DNA from: Camellia lanceoleosa | Lineage: Eukaryota > Streptophyta > Magnoliopsida > Ericales > Theaceae | Reading direction: 5' to 3' | Assembly: GCA_025200525.1 (NCBI GenBank) | Contig: CM045763.1 | Span: forward strand, 151,410,246 to 151,474,245 | Length of the DNA: 64,000 nucleotides | Shown: in pieces, positions 45,134 through 55,712 of the stretch | Layout of the letters: every line of letters begins with the position of its first letter | Numbering within the stretch: the stretch's first letter is position 1 | Notes under the pieces: generated by a model | Database searches by the model: none | Told to the model about the DNA's origin: nothing | The model's input: the letters and a program-made list of their open reading frames with translations, nothing else | Program-made: the position numbers and the translations under genes

Positions 45134-46216
45134 CAAAAAACATGAAATTCCTTCAAGGAGATCCAGCCCTATACGTGAGTGAAGATGTATGCATCTGTGC
45201 AAACAGCTGGCATAAAATATCTGCAAAATACACTGGTGGGCAGTAGGCCATCAGTGGTGGCCGGAACCAGGTCGGCAAGCAAAAGGTGATGGCTGGTAAG
45301 TCACTAGCAGTGGTCGGCAAGTCACTAGAGGTTATAGGCTAAAAGAGATAGGCCTGGTCCAAAATTGGGTTTGAAAGGCTATCGGGGTTTGCAAGGCTCA
45401 AAGTTGTGGCATTCCGTTGAGGACTTCGAGCACTTGGCGAGCAAACAAACTCATCATCGGGTGTGCATGCAAGGACGTCCAAGTCGTAAGGGCCATAAAA
45501 AATGGGGTGTCTACACCCTTACAAAAGGTGCACCAACTATCAACAATGAACAATTTTTCTTGTTTGCTTACAAATTGACATACAAATATTACATCTTCTC
45601 ACTTCCATCTCCTTGTCATCAGATTGAACATGATTTCCATGGCGTGGATCTTGTGACATTGACCCTTTATCAATAGACACATAATCACTGAATTTATTAT
45701 AAGATTCAAACGGGATGTCTCACAGCTTACTTTGCCTGATAAAATTGCAAATTGCCATTATTGTACAAACAAGTTTTACTTGAGTCGACCACTCATAGTT
45801 TGGTGGGATATCCTTCATCATCGGCCATCTTGATTTCCAAACCCCAAATGTTCTTTCTATTGCACTTCAATGAATGTGCTTGGTTGAATATCTCTTATGC
45901 ATTTTGGGGTGATTGACCAATTTGAAATTCAGATAAATTGTATCTTTCTCCTATGTAGGGTGCAAGATATCCCTTTGTATTAGGATACCTAGAATCCACC
46001 AAGTAAAACTTATCTACATGAAACCCAAAATATGGCGATTCCGGTTTTAACCCGACTGTTGTAATCTGGATATGGGTTTCTTGGTTTCATACTGTTGAAT
46101 ATGTCTTGCTTATCTTCTTTTCCCTTAAACTTGGCTTTGGGATTGTTGTGATTGTGTTTGGAACAGGTTGGTTGTTTGGTTTCCCAACTCTTATTGCCCA
46201 GAATTTTTCTCTTCCG

Positions 46217-46490
46217 CTCGAGCGGCACTTGTTGCACTCGAGCGGGCTTTGCAAACTCACAGTACTTTTGCAAGTCTGCAAAACTACTGGGAGAGTGTAT
46301 TCTACGTTGGAGCGACATTTCTTATGCTCAAGCAGGTATGCGCTCGAGCGGCTATTTTTGTGCTCGAGCAATGTTCTTTTGTCTGCAAAACTACTGGATT
46401 TGTGTATTCTGCGCTCGAGCAGCCATTTCTTGCACTCGAGCGGAACAACTTATTGTGTTTGATGCTCGAGTGTCACTTTTCACGCTCGAG
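46217..46490 (+). repeat. Eight CTCGAG palindromes upstream of a TATA-like site
   Basis: GCTCGAGC/ACTCGAGC words occur eight times exactly in about 270 bases, plus one decayed CTCAAG. TTGC/TGTG-type spacers and a repeated TCTGCAAAACTACTGG lie between. The cluster ends 11 bases before ATATATC. Confidence 0.8.
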
Positions 46491-47766
46491 AAAACTATGC
46501 ATATATCAGATTGAGACTCTCTCTCTCTCTCTAAAACTCATCTTCTCTCTACTTTTTCACTTAGAGCTATGGATCGCTTTACTCGTGTGCCTTTGTTAAA
46601 AAGGTAGTGCATCTCAAGAGCTCTCTTTTGGTCCGATTAAAGCTTGGTTTTGGCATCTTTGAAGTTCCTTCATTGTTTCTTTGGTCATTTGAGCTTGACG
46701 TCGGGACTCTCTACACGCTCTGTGAGTTTTAACTTGATTATTTCTTGATATCTGAGAAATATTAGGTTTTGAGGTAATTTTAACAAACCTAGGGTTTGGA
46801 GTTTCAATTCTAAAGAAGGGTTTTCAAATGGATGCCTTAGAAATGGTTATGGAAATGGATATGACCTTGGGTTATGTTAAAATAGTTGATTTTTTTGATG
46901 ATTAGGATGAGACTGGGAAAATGGGGAGTTTTGCCATAAAGTGTTCAAGTAATTATTTTGCACAATAATGAAATTGGAAATGTGAGTATGAAATTAGATG
47001 AATGTTTATATAAATGGTGAAGTTGGATGTGTATCATCTCCCACCTATGGAAATTTGAATAATTTATCTGTTGAGAAGATTGTATATCTATTTAGGAATA
47101 TCTATTTTAGGCTATCTGTAGAGGATAACTATGATTGTTGTAGAAATTGCATGAGGATTAGGTAAATTGAAACTAATCTTTTATTGATTGTCATTGAATA
47201 TGACTGTGTTTAATAATGCATTGTATAGGTATGATGCTTGGGAGGAGAAAGGAGATGGACTCCATTGAATTAAGTTGGCCTGTGCATCCAGGGTGAAAGT
47301 CTATAAAACATTATGTATACATAGGTGCCGATTCCCATGGACAAATTTTTCATAAAATGCCAAATTTAAGCGTTTGTGTGTAATGGTTGTGTGGTAAGAA
47401 AACCACTGAGTTGTAATCTCAATTGGGTTGTCTGAATAACAGTGGATATGACTGCTGAATTGAGAAGATATGAAATCACATGAAACGAATTGATATAAAA
47501 TGGATTGGGATATCAAACTTGGCATAATATGGATTTAGGAAGAAGAGTTGGAAATGATTTTATTTTGAGCATTGGCCATATGCATCATATTTATAACCTT
47601 GTTAAAGTTCATATATTGTGCTAGATTGTTTTTGCTGGGCTTTGGCTCACCCTATTTGGGAAAAACCATTTTTAGGTACCGGTGATATCCTTCTGCCAAG
47701 GTAGCAGCTTGGAGGGATTGGGAGCAAGAACTTCTATTTTGTTATATCTATTTTTGTATAGCCAAG

Positions 47767-50713
47767 TGTAACATGCCCCGGGGGTACCCGTGCGCGTTAA
47801 ACAGTTCGGACTCCCGAGATCTCTTTGATCTCACGTTTCACGAGTGCAATGTGAAACGTAGATGAGAGTCCAGATTTGGCAACTTTTATTGAAAATCTAT
47901 TTTATTGCAATTTTGTCAAAAATGGACTGCGTCATCAGATCTCAGAGTCGCCACCTAATATTTTGGGAAATTAGGAAACCCATGACTCAGTGCCAAGGCC
48001 ACTGTTCGTTGTAACCAAGGATGCTTGGCTCGGAACCTTAGGTATGAGAGGGGAAGGTCAATAATGAGCACCCCCACTCACCCGATCAAAAGATCGGCCT
48101 CTACTAAACCATGATATGACTTTTATTTTTTTTATATGTTTATGTTCTGATTATTTTAGTAAATCCTAAAATTTACTATGTGAAGCATACAAGTATAAAC
48201 TAGTTTGCTCAAATTGGAACAATTCAACTTCATGTTTGTTTTCCGAAAAAGGTTTGAATTTGCCACCTCAAGTGAGCTTAAGACGTACATTTGAATTATT
48301 CCAATTCAAACAACAAGCCTTCATCCACAGGCATTCATACAGTTATATCAAGTAAGTAAGTAGCCTCATGGTAGAATACTAACACATAGTAAGAAAAACA
48401 CACACAAATGGGATGCTAAAGCATAAAAACTCACAGATTGACCGACGTCCCTCGAACGACTACAAAACAAAAGTTAGTAAAATATGCATGATCTTATATA
48501 CAGAATCCTAATGCAATTCACTCATGAGATGCACTAAAGATTCGGCTTCTAAAATATGACATGTGAATCATCTCAAAACATACGATAGCGTACAGAATCA
48601 CAGAAGAATTGATTAAATCCACACATATAAATGTAGCCGAATCTTATGCATGGAGCATGGATGTAAAGCAGGGATATGCATGACATGTCAAGACATATAC
48701 ATACACACACACAGTTAGGGAAAGCGATAAAAAAATGGGATAGAAAGAAGCGGGGTGGGGGGAATTATTACAATACTTCAAATATTACAGATCCGAATGA
48801 GGGAGAGAGGAGAGAAAAATAAAATAAAATAAAATAAAACCTCACAAACACTCAAAAATAAAAAATAAACAAACTAAAAGCCCACAATTAAGAACCCAGC
48901 TCAATAGTCCATTAGCACATTCCACTCCTTTTTTCCAATAAAACTTGAGCCTAACAAATGAGCCCAAAATTGTCGAGCCCCAAAATTTTCAGCTCACTCC
49001 ACTGACAACCCATCAACCCAACTCATACTGACCAAAGCCCACATGGACCATTACTAACATTACGTGGGTCAAACCCACAAATCCTACCAAAAATAAGATA
49101 GCCATGACTGACCCATTCAAAACCACTTGTCCATTATCTAATTGTTGTACCAGCAACTTGCGCCAAGAGAGATCAAACTGAGTTTTTTTTTAGATGATGA
49201 TGATCCATGGTTGAATCGGTTTTGAGAGAGGTATAGAGAGAAAAAATCTATATGTGTATCTCTTCCTTTTTTTTTTTAAACTCAAGCTGCCGAGAGAGAG
49301 GGAGAGGACCTCAGCCCATGTGTGTGTGGTGTGTCCTAGAGAGAGGAGAGAGAGAGCTAGTGCATGTGTGTCTACATGTCTTGTTGCCGTGTGTGCATGT
49401 GTATGCATGTGGGTGTGCATGGAGTTGGCGTGGTGTGGTGAGGAAGTCAGTGTTGCTTTTCAGCCGAGAGAGTGAGAGAGCTCTGTTAGAGAGAGAGAGC
49501 TGGGTTTGGTCTCCTCCTTATGTGTGTGTGCTCTCCCTCACCGTGTGTTCTGTGTATGGTGAGGGGTGGGTTGGTGATGCTGGGTCTCTAGAGAGAGAGT
49601 GCCGTGGGTGTGTGTTTCCTGCATGTGTGTGTGTGCATGGGTGTGTGCTGCTGCTGTCAATGGTGTGTGTGTGGGTGCAGTGATGGCCGTGGGTGTGGTG
49701 AGCTGTGGTGTGTGTATGGTGCCTGTCTATCCTCCCTCCATGGCCTGTGTGTCCGTGTGTGTGTGTTTTAGGATGTGCGAGTGCATGTGGGTGAGAGGGA
49801 GAAGAGAGAGCCGAGAGGGAGAGTAGAAATGCTTGGCTTTTATGGTGTGGTGGTGTGGATCATGGTGTCTATGCATGCTGTGTGTGTGTGTGCATGTGTC
49901 ATGCATGGGTGGCCACGGTGGTGGTGGTGTTGTGTGTGCTATGTTCTGCTGTGTAAAACCAAATGGGTGTGTGCTCCTCCCTCTCTCCCTCCTAAAACCG
50001 TGTCTGTCATCCTCCCTTCATCAGTGAGTGTGTCTTCAATTTAGAGAGAGAGAGTGTGTTGTGGTGTTAGCCCCCCTGAGAGAGAGACCCGAGAGAGAGA
50101 GAGGTTGGTATCTCTCCCGTGTGCATGTGGTCAAGCTCCCCCCTCCTCTTTGTGTGTTCTCTCTCTCTCTAACCGTGTGTGTATCCCTCCCTCCTATGCA
50201 CGTGAATGGTCTCCCCCCCCCCCATCTCTATGGATGCATGTGTTGTGTCTTCATCTTCCCTTCCTCTTCCATCCGTGAGCTGTGTTTCTTTTTCTTTATT
50301 CTCCCCCCACCCACTCTAAACATCATCATTCATATTCTCCACCACCCACCGAAAATGCTTTGTGTTTTTTTTAAACTCCTCCACCACCTCCCTTCATCAT
50401 CAGATTCATATTCTCCAAAGCCCACTCACAATACACTATTAGTTTTTATTTATTATTTTTAATTTTATATATTTTTTTATTTTCTTTTGTTTATAAAATA
50501 GTTATCAATTTATATAAAAACACACTTAAAAGATATGCACACACATAATTTAATATACACACACATAAAATTATAAAATACTACAAATTAACAAAATATT
50601 AGTGATGCCAAAATGGGTGAGATTTGGACTTAAAGCTTCAATGTGATTTTTTTTTAGTGAGGGTGGTTAAACTAAAATGAAGTTTTAGGGCCGGTCAAAA
50701 TGGGGTGTCTACA
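47767..50713 (-). mobile_element. Solo LTR C2, TSD CCAAG
   Basis: Minus-strand LTR ending GGGGCATGTTACA (47767) and starting TGTAGACACCCC (50713), flanked by perfect CCAAG at 47762-47766 and 50714-50718. It is 2947 bp with no internal region. Close to C1 at both ends, with TGGCGACTCTG in reverse at 47943-47953. Its middle differs: GT-, GA- and CT-rich low-complexity sequence (about 49290-50300) replaces C1's ACTATTCA cluster. Frames there (for example 49252-49683) are low-complexity artefacts. Confidence 0.93.
49290..50300. repeat. GAGAGA / GTGTGT / CCCTCC low-complexity tract
   Basis: Alternating GA, TG and CT runs with a C9 near 50213. This is microsatellite-like expansion inside LTR C2. 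Confidence 0.8.
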
Positions 50714-51007
50714 CCAAGGGCTTTAAATTGTGTTGAGCTAGGCTCACTTTTGTTGTAACCAAGAACTATCTTGGAAAGATATAAACCCGTAGGGCATTTA
50801 TTTCGTTAATCATTTAGTTTAGTGCCACATGCTATAAATTCAGGGTAGAGCTTATGAATGTGTCATGCATGCGTGCTTTCGTAAATGAACTCTAATTAAT
50901 GAAAGCCTAATACTCTGTTTATGTCATTTTGTATTAGTCTTTACTATTGAATTATTGTATTATTTTCGGGACATTACACAAAATGAAATTAATTGAAGCA
51001 ACTTATA

Positions 51008-51031
51008 ATAGATAGATAGATAGATAGATAT
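51008..51031. repeat. GATA microsatellite
   Basis: ATAGATAGATAGATAGATAG and on, about six units, in intron 2 of the transposase. Confidence 0.9.
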
Positions 51032-51960
51032 AAAGATGTGAATATCATGCATCTACTATAGCAAATAATTGTACAATACATTATTACCTCCTTGCGATTT
51101 TGGGAAATTACAGCTAGGGTTTCTAATTGTATCCAAGAATAATTGAGTATCATGTGCACTTTTTACCCATCCTGGTAAGCAAAATGTGAAACACATATCA
51201 AAGTCACATGCTGCCATTATGTTTTGTGTCACATATCCCTTTCTACCTATTAAGCGGGGTTGTTTATTTAGAGAAATATATGCTTTGATGTATGTGCCGT
51301 CAATTTCCCCAATCCAATCCTATTGAAAATTAATACATAAAAATATGTTTATTAATTATTAGAAGCATCCTAACAAGATTAATATGCAACACCCAATTCA
51401 CAATTGTAAGTAATTATTACCTTAAAGTGAAGATAATATATGCGGTTTCTTCTCATGTATGGATGCACATCATTACTTGGTAACAGCCTCACCTAATCAA
51501 CAGACATCATTGTAGCAGCTTCCAACACCTTGTAGAAGTATTTCGATATTGTCTCGCCCAATTAATGAAATCTTTCTTGGACATTTTTATTTTGAATTGC
51601 ACCAACAACAGTATACAAAAATATTGCACCTGCTCCAGAATCCCAATTTTTTTTATACCAGCTTTAAGGCCATAGTTAGAATGTAACAAACCACACAATT
51701 GGTAGAACAAATCTCTATCCATTCAAAAATTTTTGTAACATCTTTTGTCGATTTCCCTATTATAAATCTACCATCCGTTGCCACCCTATTAGAGAAGATG
51801 TCCTACATGGTTCTTTAATCAAATAATTTTTGACATATGACACTACAACTGTTGGCATTGCTGGTAGAAGCATATTATTTTGTCAGGTTTGTGATATATT
51901 AACATCATCTTCATCCTTCTCATCATCATTCCATTCATTATCACCACCATTATTACTCAT

Positions 51961-52614
51961 CTCCAAAATACATATTTACAAAACTTGGTTGTCAACATGT
52001 ATAAAATGAATCTAACATATATAAAAATACATGTATAAAAAAATATCTAACATGTCAGCATTTATAAAAAATAAACACGAGAGGCCGAAAACCCTGCTCA
52101 AAGATGAGAGAATATATATATATATATATATAAACTTGCTCAAAAATAAAACATGAAAGAAAAAAACCATACTCAAAGATGAGAAAATACCTGAGGGAAA
52201 AAAAATTTGCTCAAACGACTTGTTTTCTTGTTGATCACATGTATACAAAACCTAAATATGCACTTCTGTATATTCAAAATTTCATCACTACAATTTATAC
52301 TTGGTGGTTGACAATTGAAATTTATTGAACTCCCGCAACAAGAATATATTATTGGTAAGTGAAATTCATTGGACACACCTACAACAATTATTGCTTTACA
52401 TACTTAGAAGTTAGCAATAAGCATTAAACAAATAGCAATAAATTAGCTTCTCCGCTAGAATAAATACACTACTTGCGAATTGCCCACAAAACAGTAAAAA
52501 CACTTAAATCACCACTACAAATATTTTAGGTATTACAAATAATAAGTCTGCACACAAATGTTGAAATAATCAGTATCTATCAATAAGTCTTACACAAATA
52601 CTAAAATAATCAGT
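51961..52614. other. Spacer between the two PIF genes
   Basis: AT-rich, with a (TA)n run near 52109-52130. It presumably holds the transposase promoter and the 3' untranslated part of the Myb gene, but no specific signal is convincing. Confidence 0.4.
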
Positions 52615-54750
52615 TTATCCATGATAGCTGGATACGGTGGACTTTTCCATATCAATCTCTAAGTTAGGAAACCTCAATCGCACTTCATCAGTAGGAAGTA
52701 TCATGAAGCACTCATGAAACTTGTCTTTTAGGAATAATATGGAAGCCCATACGTATATGTCATCTTCTGGGGTCACACTAGGGATGTTTTCTAACTTCTC
52801 CAAAAATTCTACAATTGAAGGATACTCTGTGGAGTTCTGTGTTGGCTGTATAGAAGACAACTCAACCACATTCACAATGCAATCAAGTGTCTTGTTTAGT
52901 AGATAGGCTCCAGACAACTTCTTTGTCTTTCCCTTGTTTGATCAACACTCGTTGGATGGACATTTTCTATTTAATTCTGTAGGATGAAGAATCTCCAAAT
53001 CAGCACTATCATCATCATCAAACTCGCCCTCAAATGGGGTATGAAATTCCTCCTAAGTATCACCGGCAATAGGCATAACTCCTGAACTAGGGGTGTATGC
53101 CCATTCCCCTATAGCAACTGTACCTGAAAACATCTAAAAACATCTCTCCTTTCTAAAACCTCTTTCCCTCTTCTCTCTAAAAACCTCCTTCCCCGGCCTC
53201 CTTTTGGGCTGGCCGGCCGCCGCCTTTGGCTATGGCGGTCGGCTGGCCTAGCTTGCTTTAACGGCTGTCTTCTTAGTTTTTCGTTTCAATAAACATGAGT
53301 CTTCCATATTCCCCACCTAGGTGTGCTTTGTTTGTTGTCACGGAGTGTATCGCTGAGTTTCAGGGGTGTGCTTTGGTTTGATGTCGGGTGTCTTCCTTGT
53401 GTTCAATCTTACGGTTTAGCCGAGCCAATAGGGAGTTCAGAGTTCATTCGGCGCTTTTGGCGAGTAGGAGCCGGAGGGTGCACTCGAGTCCTGTGCACTC
53501 GTGCGCTCCTTCTTGGTTGTGAGTTTGAGGGTGTTGACCTGTGTCCTGCGGTTGGTCGGTATTCGTGGGGTGGGTGGAGTGGGCTGCAGGGGTGTTGGTA
53601 GAGGCGGGTGTGTATTTGCAGGGTGTTCGTAGTGGCGTCGGGTGGTGTGGTCTGTGGTCCTATGGAAGCCGCGCAGCGGTGGCTATGGAGTTTTCCGGCC
53701 AGAGGGCAGAAAGCGTGAGCAAAGGTGCGTTGCAACCGGTGTGCAGCAGTGTGGGAATGGGTGAAAAGTAGGGTGGCGGCAGCAGGTGGCGTGCGTGGTT
53801 TGGAGTGCGTGCGTGCAAATGGCGTGTAGAAGGGTGGCGTGCAACAAGCTTCAGTGTGAAGATGGGTGTGCAGCAGGCTTCGTGTTAGCAAAGATAGGTG
53901 TGATGATGTTGTTTTCAAAATAGCTGGTGTCTATTGTTTAGTTGGGTTGTTAGTTTAGTTTAGTTTATTTAGTTTGGTTTCGGTGATTTGGTGGGTTGAA
54001 TGTGTGGAGATTTATGTATTTTAATTTCGTTTGTTTTAGTTAAGTTCTTCTTAACATTGTTTCTTAAAAAAAATCGAGAGGCTTAGGGGTTGGTTGTATG
54101 ATTGCGAGTAGCAGTAGTAGGGGTATTTTTATACTTCCGAATCTCTCTCGATGCATTTCATCTTCTGTACTTTTAATTTCTTGCTGTTAAATGAAATTTT
54201 TCTTTGCCGATCAAAAAAAAAAAACTGTACCTGAAAACATTATGTCTAGGTCTTTAGTAAATTGCAAGGGGGTAAACCAAAATTTTGCACCATCAGGATA
54301 CCTTTGGAACAATATAGAAAGAAAAATTATAGTTCACATAAAAAACAAATGTTAGAAGTTTAAGCAAGAACATGTATTTACTCAGTTACTAACCACCAAT
54401 TTTTGTGTCCACTACTCTTCAGATGCAGTTATAGTTCTAATCAATGTATCATAGCCTAAGCCTAACTTAACTTGTCAGAAATTATTCCATAAAATCCAAT
54501 CTTTTTTCATGATATCCCAATGATTTTTCATTTGCAATCTATAGTAAACTTTTTTGATCATAATTTGAAACTTAGTTGTCACTTTTTCCCATCAAATTCT
54601 ATCTAAGTGTGTGCCAAGTCTGTGTCTAGCCTTGACTTGCCCAACACAATGCTTAATGAAAATTTCGTTTGTTTTTCCATCCCAATGAGCCTTGACATCT
54701 GGCACTTTGGAGGATCTGCCCTTGTTCTTATTTTGGGACTATGATTCCAT
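52615..54750 (-). pseudogene. Myb/SANT-like (PF12776-type) gene of the PIF/Harbinger element, split by a retroposon
   Basis: ATG at 54750 (MES*SQNKNKG; the TAG is probably a former CAG). The Myb/SANT-like domain follows: VKAHWDGKTNEIFIKHCVGQ, LGTHLDRI and KNHWDIMKKDWILWNNF. An intron of about 85 bases lies near 54391-54304. YPDGAKFWFTPLQ and LDIMFSGT follow, then the insertion 53134-54222. After it come AIGEWAYTPSSGV, an acidic EFDDDDSADLEIL, and a C-terminal part with TPEDDIYVWASILFLKDKF and FMILPTDEVRLRF, ending at 52615. This is the layout of L10-interacting-MYB-like proteins and of the DNA-binding partner protein of PIF/Harbinger transposases. It lies upstream of the transposase on the same strand. 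Stops at several places make it non-functional. Confidence 0.83.
53134..54222 (+). mobile_element. Poly(A)-tailed retroposon (LINE-derived or LINE-mobilised), TSD about 18 bp
   Basis: AACTGTACCTGAAAACAT occurs at 53116-53133 and 54223-54240. The insert between ends in TTTGCCGATC plus about 12 A. Long variable duplication and a poly(A) tail are the mark of target-primed reverse transcription. The 5' part is CT-rich (CTCTCTAAAAACCTCC), the 3' end reads TTGCTGTTAAATGAAATTTT before TTTGCCGATC, as in plant L1-type LINE ends as I recall them. No RT or endonuclease is present, so it is a truncated/internally deleted LINE or a non-autonomous element; internal open frames (53323-53601 plus, 53918-53409 minus) show no known domain. 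Confidence 0.85.
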
Positions 54751-55712
54751 TTAGGTATTCATTCTATCAAGAAAAATAATATTCAAGTTGATGGACATAC
54801 CATTGATTGCATAAGAATATAAGATTCGTACAAAATTTAGTAAATTTAAATCATTTGCTGAAAAGTAACCTTGATCAAAGTAGAAAATCAAGACTAGAGT
54901 TGTTCTAGACCTCTGCTAATCCGATCATAACATAATATCATTGTTGATCAAAGTAGAAAATCAAGACTGGAGTTGTTCTAGACCTCTGCTAATCTGATCA
55001 TAACATGATATCACCGTTATATTGAAATTTTACTCATTGTGCAGATGGAACTAATACCTATTTCTAACTTTATTGTCATGAATGTCATATATATATATAT
55101 TATAAATTCAATGAAAAAAAATAAAAGAGACTACTGAACTTATGGAAAATTGATACCAATTTTCATAAGAAGAAGATGCAACACAAATAAATTTTAAACT
55201 AAGATTTTTGTCTTCTTGCCATTGTACTCCTTTTAACATATTAACAAAATCATACACAGGAAACAAAACCTTTGGTGTCTGTGTGCTTTAATGCATGACC
55301 CTAGTTGACTGTATGTCTTACTACAGTCCCCAGCAAACAAACAACATCAATCCTAAACAATTAGTAAGTTTATGATTTCCCAGAAAATTAATCCAGCAAA
55401 TAAAACTCATAAATAAAATAAACCCAAAAAATCAGTGATATTTGTAAATCAAAAAACAAAATCTTAAAACTCAATAGTTTTCCCTAATTTCATAAATCAT
55501 AACTTAAATCCACAAATTAGTAAGTTTAGGTCTTCATTGAAAAAAAGAACAAGTAAAAAAACCCTATACATTTTTTTTCATAGTGTAAGCATACATACAT
55601 ATATATATACACACACATATAACTGGTTGTGCACAAAAAGAAGGTCAAAACTTACAATTCGTCAGAGATGGGGTGGAGTTTAGGCATCCAGATTTCATCG
55701 GAGCTAATGGTG
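54751..55712. other. Upstream flank of the PIF genes, AT-rich, with a 73-bp tandem duplication
   Basis: No gene. TTGATCAAAGTAGAAAATCA starts two copies at 54871 and 54944 (period 73, four or so differences). The right terminal inverted repeat of the PIF element was not recognised. The last bases before the Tekay-like LTR are GCTAATGGTG. Confidence 0.6.

Larger units (their letters stand above)
35054..45515 (-). mobile_element. 5' LTR of element B, in three pieces around two solo LTRs
   Basis: Pieces 35054-36471, 40810-41170 and 43969-45515 give an LTR of about 3.3 kb on the minus strand, starting TGTAGACACCCC (right end, 45515) and ending at 35054. The final CA is mutated (TATAGC on plus instead of TGTAGA). 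Landmarks are in the family order: TATA at 45128-45133, a GCCGG-rich tract near 45230-45310, hairpin (43968-44008), second GGCCAC tract (40810-40930), and TGGCGACTCTG (35247-35257 in reverse). The right flank CCCTT (45516-45520) is a candidate target duplication whose partner lies outside the window. Confidence 0.8.
46031..50978 (+). mobile_element. Probable solo LTR of another family in transposase intron 2, split by C2
   Basis: Plus-oriented LTR-like unit of about 2.0 kb after removal of C2. It contains CTCGAG-rich sequence, a TATA-like ATATATC at 46501, a CT-rich start region, a long leader and a TAGGTACCGGTGATATCC segment, ending GGGACATTACA. CAAAA at 46026-46030 and 50979-50983 may be the target duplication, but the left end would then be TATGG rather than TGTGG, so the left border is tentative. 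No coding sequence. Confidence 0.55.
45540..51960 (-). pseudogene. PIF/Harbinger DDE transposase gene, three exons, interrupted by nested LTRs
   Basis: ATG at 51960 opens an Asn/Asp/Glu-rich N-terminus (MSNNGGDNEWNDDEKDED). Exon 1 (to 51421) goes on with KEPCRTSSLIGWQRMV, then MDRDLFYQLCGLLHSNYGLK and RLLPSNDVHPYMRR. Intron 1 is about 51420-51324 (GTAATA...AATAG). Exon 2 (51323-51090) has IGEIDGTYIKAY, where the Asp is the first catalytic residue, and KGYVTQNIMAA, VKSAHD. Intron 2 runs from about 51089 to 46023 and holds a solo LTR with another nested in it. Exon 3 (46022-45540) has KFYLVDSRYPNTKGYLAPY with the second Asp and AIERTFGVWKSRWP with the Glu, ending at a TGA at 45542-45540. This order is that of HARBI1-like nucleases. 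Several stops and frame changes show it is inactive. Element B begins 25 bases past the stop. Confidence 0.88.

Noticed and set aside
46010..46599. Overlapping open frames on both strands in the CTCGAG-rich region
   Set aside because: Frames arise from repeated CTCGAG words (LER/SSG repeats) within an LTR; upstream of a TATA-like site, so promoter rather than gene.
49252..50462. Several open frames rich in V, C, G and S
   Set aside because: GT/GA/CT low-complexity DNA inside solo LTR C2; the frames are compositional artefacts.
41171..50713. C1 and C2 as the two LTRs of one element with 43964-47766 as its interior
   Set aside because: Each has its own perfect 5-bp duplication (GAGAC and CCAAG), and the sequence between them is element B LTR, PIF exon 3 and another LTR; no primer site abuts C2.
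53323..53918. Possible captured host gene on either strand in the retroposon
   Set aside because: No recognisable domain; GT-rich words generate the frames.
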